8,503 nt of DNA from Bacteroidales bacterium (lineage in GTDB: Bacteria > Bacteroidota > Bacteroidia > Bacteroidales > Azobacteroidaceae): positions 1-8,503 of the forward strand of contig JAJBTS010000437.1 of the NCBI GenBank assembly GCA_020860885.1, read 5' to 3'. The position numbers and the translations under genes are program-made. Below, in pieces: positions 7,583 to 8,503 of this stretch. Every line of letters begins with the position of its first letter. The stretch's first letter is position 1. The notes under the pieces are model-generated. The model saw only the letters and a program-made list of their open reading frames with translations, did no database searches and had not been told where the DNA came from.

Positions 7583-7613
7583 CAAAAATAACTAATTTAC
7601 TTAAGAAATACAA
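7583..7613 (-). promoter_or_regulatory. Bacteroides-type promoter for the glycosidase operon
   Basis: On the minus strand, TATTTTTG at 7590-7583 matches the Bacteroidota -7 consensus TAnnTTTG exactly. TTG at 7613-7611 matches the -33 core, and the gap between them is 20 nt, as the consensus expects. Transcription would begin a few bases downstream, near 7577, leaving a leader of about 55-60 nt before the ATG at 7519. No promoter of comparable quality was found in the other two intergenic gaps, which suggests that the three downstream genes are one transcript. Confidence 0.6.
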
Positions 7614-7633
7614 CGAAGCGGAAGCATAAAATG

Positions 7634-7649
7634 AATCAGACAATCAGAC
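7634..7649 (-). repeat. Perfect tandem octamer repeat, candidate regulator site
   Basis: Read on the minus strand, GTCTGATT occurs twice with no gap, starting at the base after the AraC stop codon. The repeat ends 20 nt upstream of the -33 element proposed at 7611-7613, which puts it at roughly -57 to -72 from the inferred start of transcription. That is a usual place for an activator to bind. The repeat is seen directly; its role as operator is inference, and the 8-nt period is shorter than the ~21-nt spacing typical of AraC half-sites. Confidence 0.4.
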
Positions 7650-8503
7650 TTATACTTTTTTATTCCTGTATTCTAATGGAGAAATACCCCGGTTTCTCTT
7701 GAAGAACTTACCAAAAGAAGACTGATCGGAAAAATTCAATTCATCAGCAATCTGTTGGATACTTACATTCGGAATTCTTAACAGGATTTTTGCTTCCGTC
7801 ATTAGAGCATTTGTAATTATCTTATTGGTAGGTACTCCTATAAAACTTTTTAGTATGCGTGAAAGATATTCCGGAGAAATACACAATTCATTGGCATAAA
7901 AAGAAACATCATGCTCTTCCTTACAATGGTCATTAATCAACTTAAAAAATTTCCGGGTAATTTCTTCTTTGGAACTTACCTTGGCAGGCATGGAAAGGTG
8001 AGAAAATTTGTGATAAACGATATTACCTATTTCCAGAAGAAAATTCACCAGTTCATTCATCAACAAACGACGTTGAAATATATTGCTTTCATTATCTATA
8101 ATTTTCCGTATGTTATTAATAATACCTATTAACATATCCGTCTCTACTGCACTCAGCTTTAATAACGGTTGATTACGTTTCGAAATAATGAAAGAAATCG
8201 GCATAGGTTTTTCCTTTCCCAAGGCATCCTCCAGAAACTCTTTTGATATGAGAAGCTGAAAACCAATGAAATCTTCCGACACATTCAGATATTGTATAGT
8301 ATGCCTGTTTATTACATCCAAAACCGTATTTTCTTCCAGACTTAAAGGAGTATGATTCAAGGTAATATCCATACTTCCTTTGCTGACAATTGTTATACAT
8401 AAGGCATCAATCCGTATAGGATTATCATTTACCAAATCTATTCCTTCTCTATCTTTACCAATAATTTTAACAAGAATTACATCTTCCTGATAAGAGGAAA
8501 CAG
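7650..8503 (-). CDS. AraC-family transcriptional regulator (5' end outside window)
   Basis: Cytoplasmic DNA-binding regulator of the AraC/XylS family. The frame is open to the right edge of the window (283 codons visible, stop TAA at 7652-7650), so the true start lies beyond 8503; the TTG at 8435 could act as a start but in-frame coding continues upstream of it (VSSYQEDVILVKIIGKD...). The N-terminal part looks like a cupin-type sensor domain (for example GSMDITLNHTPLSLEENTV). The C-terminal ~100 residues form the usual two helix-turn-helix motifs: the first around DVSFYANELCISPEYLSRIL, the second around SIQQIADELNFSDQSSFGKF, ending in the family signature GISPLEYRN. No signal peptide, membrane segment or kinase domain is visible, so it is not a hybrid two-component sensor. 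It lies 130 nt upstream of the glycosidase gene on the same strand and probably controls it, perhaps in response to a sugar; the ligand is unknown. Confidence 0.92.
   Translation of the reverse strand, partial: VSSYQEDVILVKIIGKDREGIDLVNDNPIRIDALCITIVSKGSMDITLNHTPLSLEENTVLDVINRHTIQYLNVSEDFIGFQLLISKEFLEDALGKEKPMPISFIISKRNQPLLKLSAVETDMLIGIINNIRKIIDNESNIFQRRLLMNELVNFLLEIGNIVYHKFSHLSMPAKVSSKEEITRKFFKLINDHCKEEHDVSFYANELCISPEYLSRILKSFIGVPTNKIITNALMTEAKILLRIPNVSIQQIADELNFSDQSSFGKFFKRNRGISPLEYRNKKV

Noticed and set aside
8433..8435. TTG start codon for the AraC-family gene
   Set aside because: The frame stays open and protein-like for 22 more codons to the window edge, so the start is probably outside the window.
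1..8503. tRNA, rRNA, CRISPR array, insertion sequence or SusC/SusD genes
   Set aside because: None seen on either strand: no cloverleaf, no regularly spaced repeats, no transposase motifs, and no TonB-dependent receptor or SusD-type lipoprotein.

Overview
The window is an AT-rich stretch of a Bacteroidota chromosome, most likely order Bacteroidales. Reasons: start codons lack Shine-Dalgarno sequences and are preceded by A/T-rich leaders; a promoter-like pair with the Bacteroides consensus (TTG, 20 nt, TAnnTTTG) lies upstream of the first enzyme gene; a C-terminal tail resembles a type IX sorting module; and the enzyme architectures (GH31 plus CBM32, FN3 and dockerin; CBM32 plus M60) are familiar from gut Bacteroidota. 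Genus cannot be fixed from the sequence.

Layout, all genes on the minus strand, so transcription runs from right to left. (1) 8503-7650: AraC-family regulator, its 5' end cut off by the window edge. (2) 7649-7520: intergenic control region with a tandem octamer repeat, a promoter and a small inverted repeat. (3) 7519-3661: one large secreted GH31 glycosidase of about 1285 residues if intact. It is broken by one extra base in a T7 run at 5681-5687, so it reads as two overlapping ORFs (7519-5645 and 5781-3661). The downstream half carries the C-terminal beta domains, FN3, CBM32, a dockerin and a cohesin-like module. (4) 3566-2352: secreted protein with two copies of a ricin-like (beta-trefoil-type) domain and a short sorting-like tail. 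(5) 2318-12: secreted CBM32-M60 metallopeptidase with an intact HEFGH zinc motif.

How they may work together: M60 peptidases of this kind are mucin O-glycopeptidases that cut next to O-glycosylated Ser/Thr. The GH31 barrel resembles the subgroup of GH31 alpha-N-acetylgalactosaminidases that remove the core GalNAc (Tn antigen) from peptide. The middle protein looks like a sugar-binding accessory. The simplest reading is a small operon, controlled by the adjacent AraC-type protein, that dismantles the peptide-proximal part of mucin-type O-glycoproteins. There is no SusC/SusD pair, sulfatase, sialidase or galactosidase in the window, so trimming of the outer glycan would have to be encoded elsewhere. 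Functions are inferred from sequence recognition alone.
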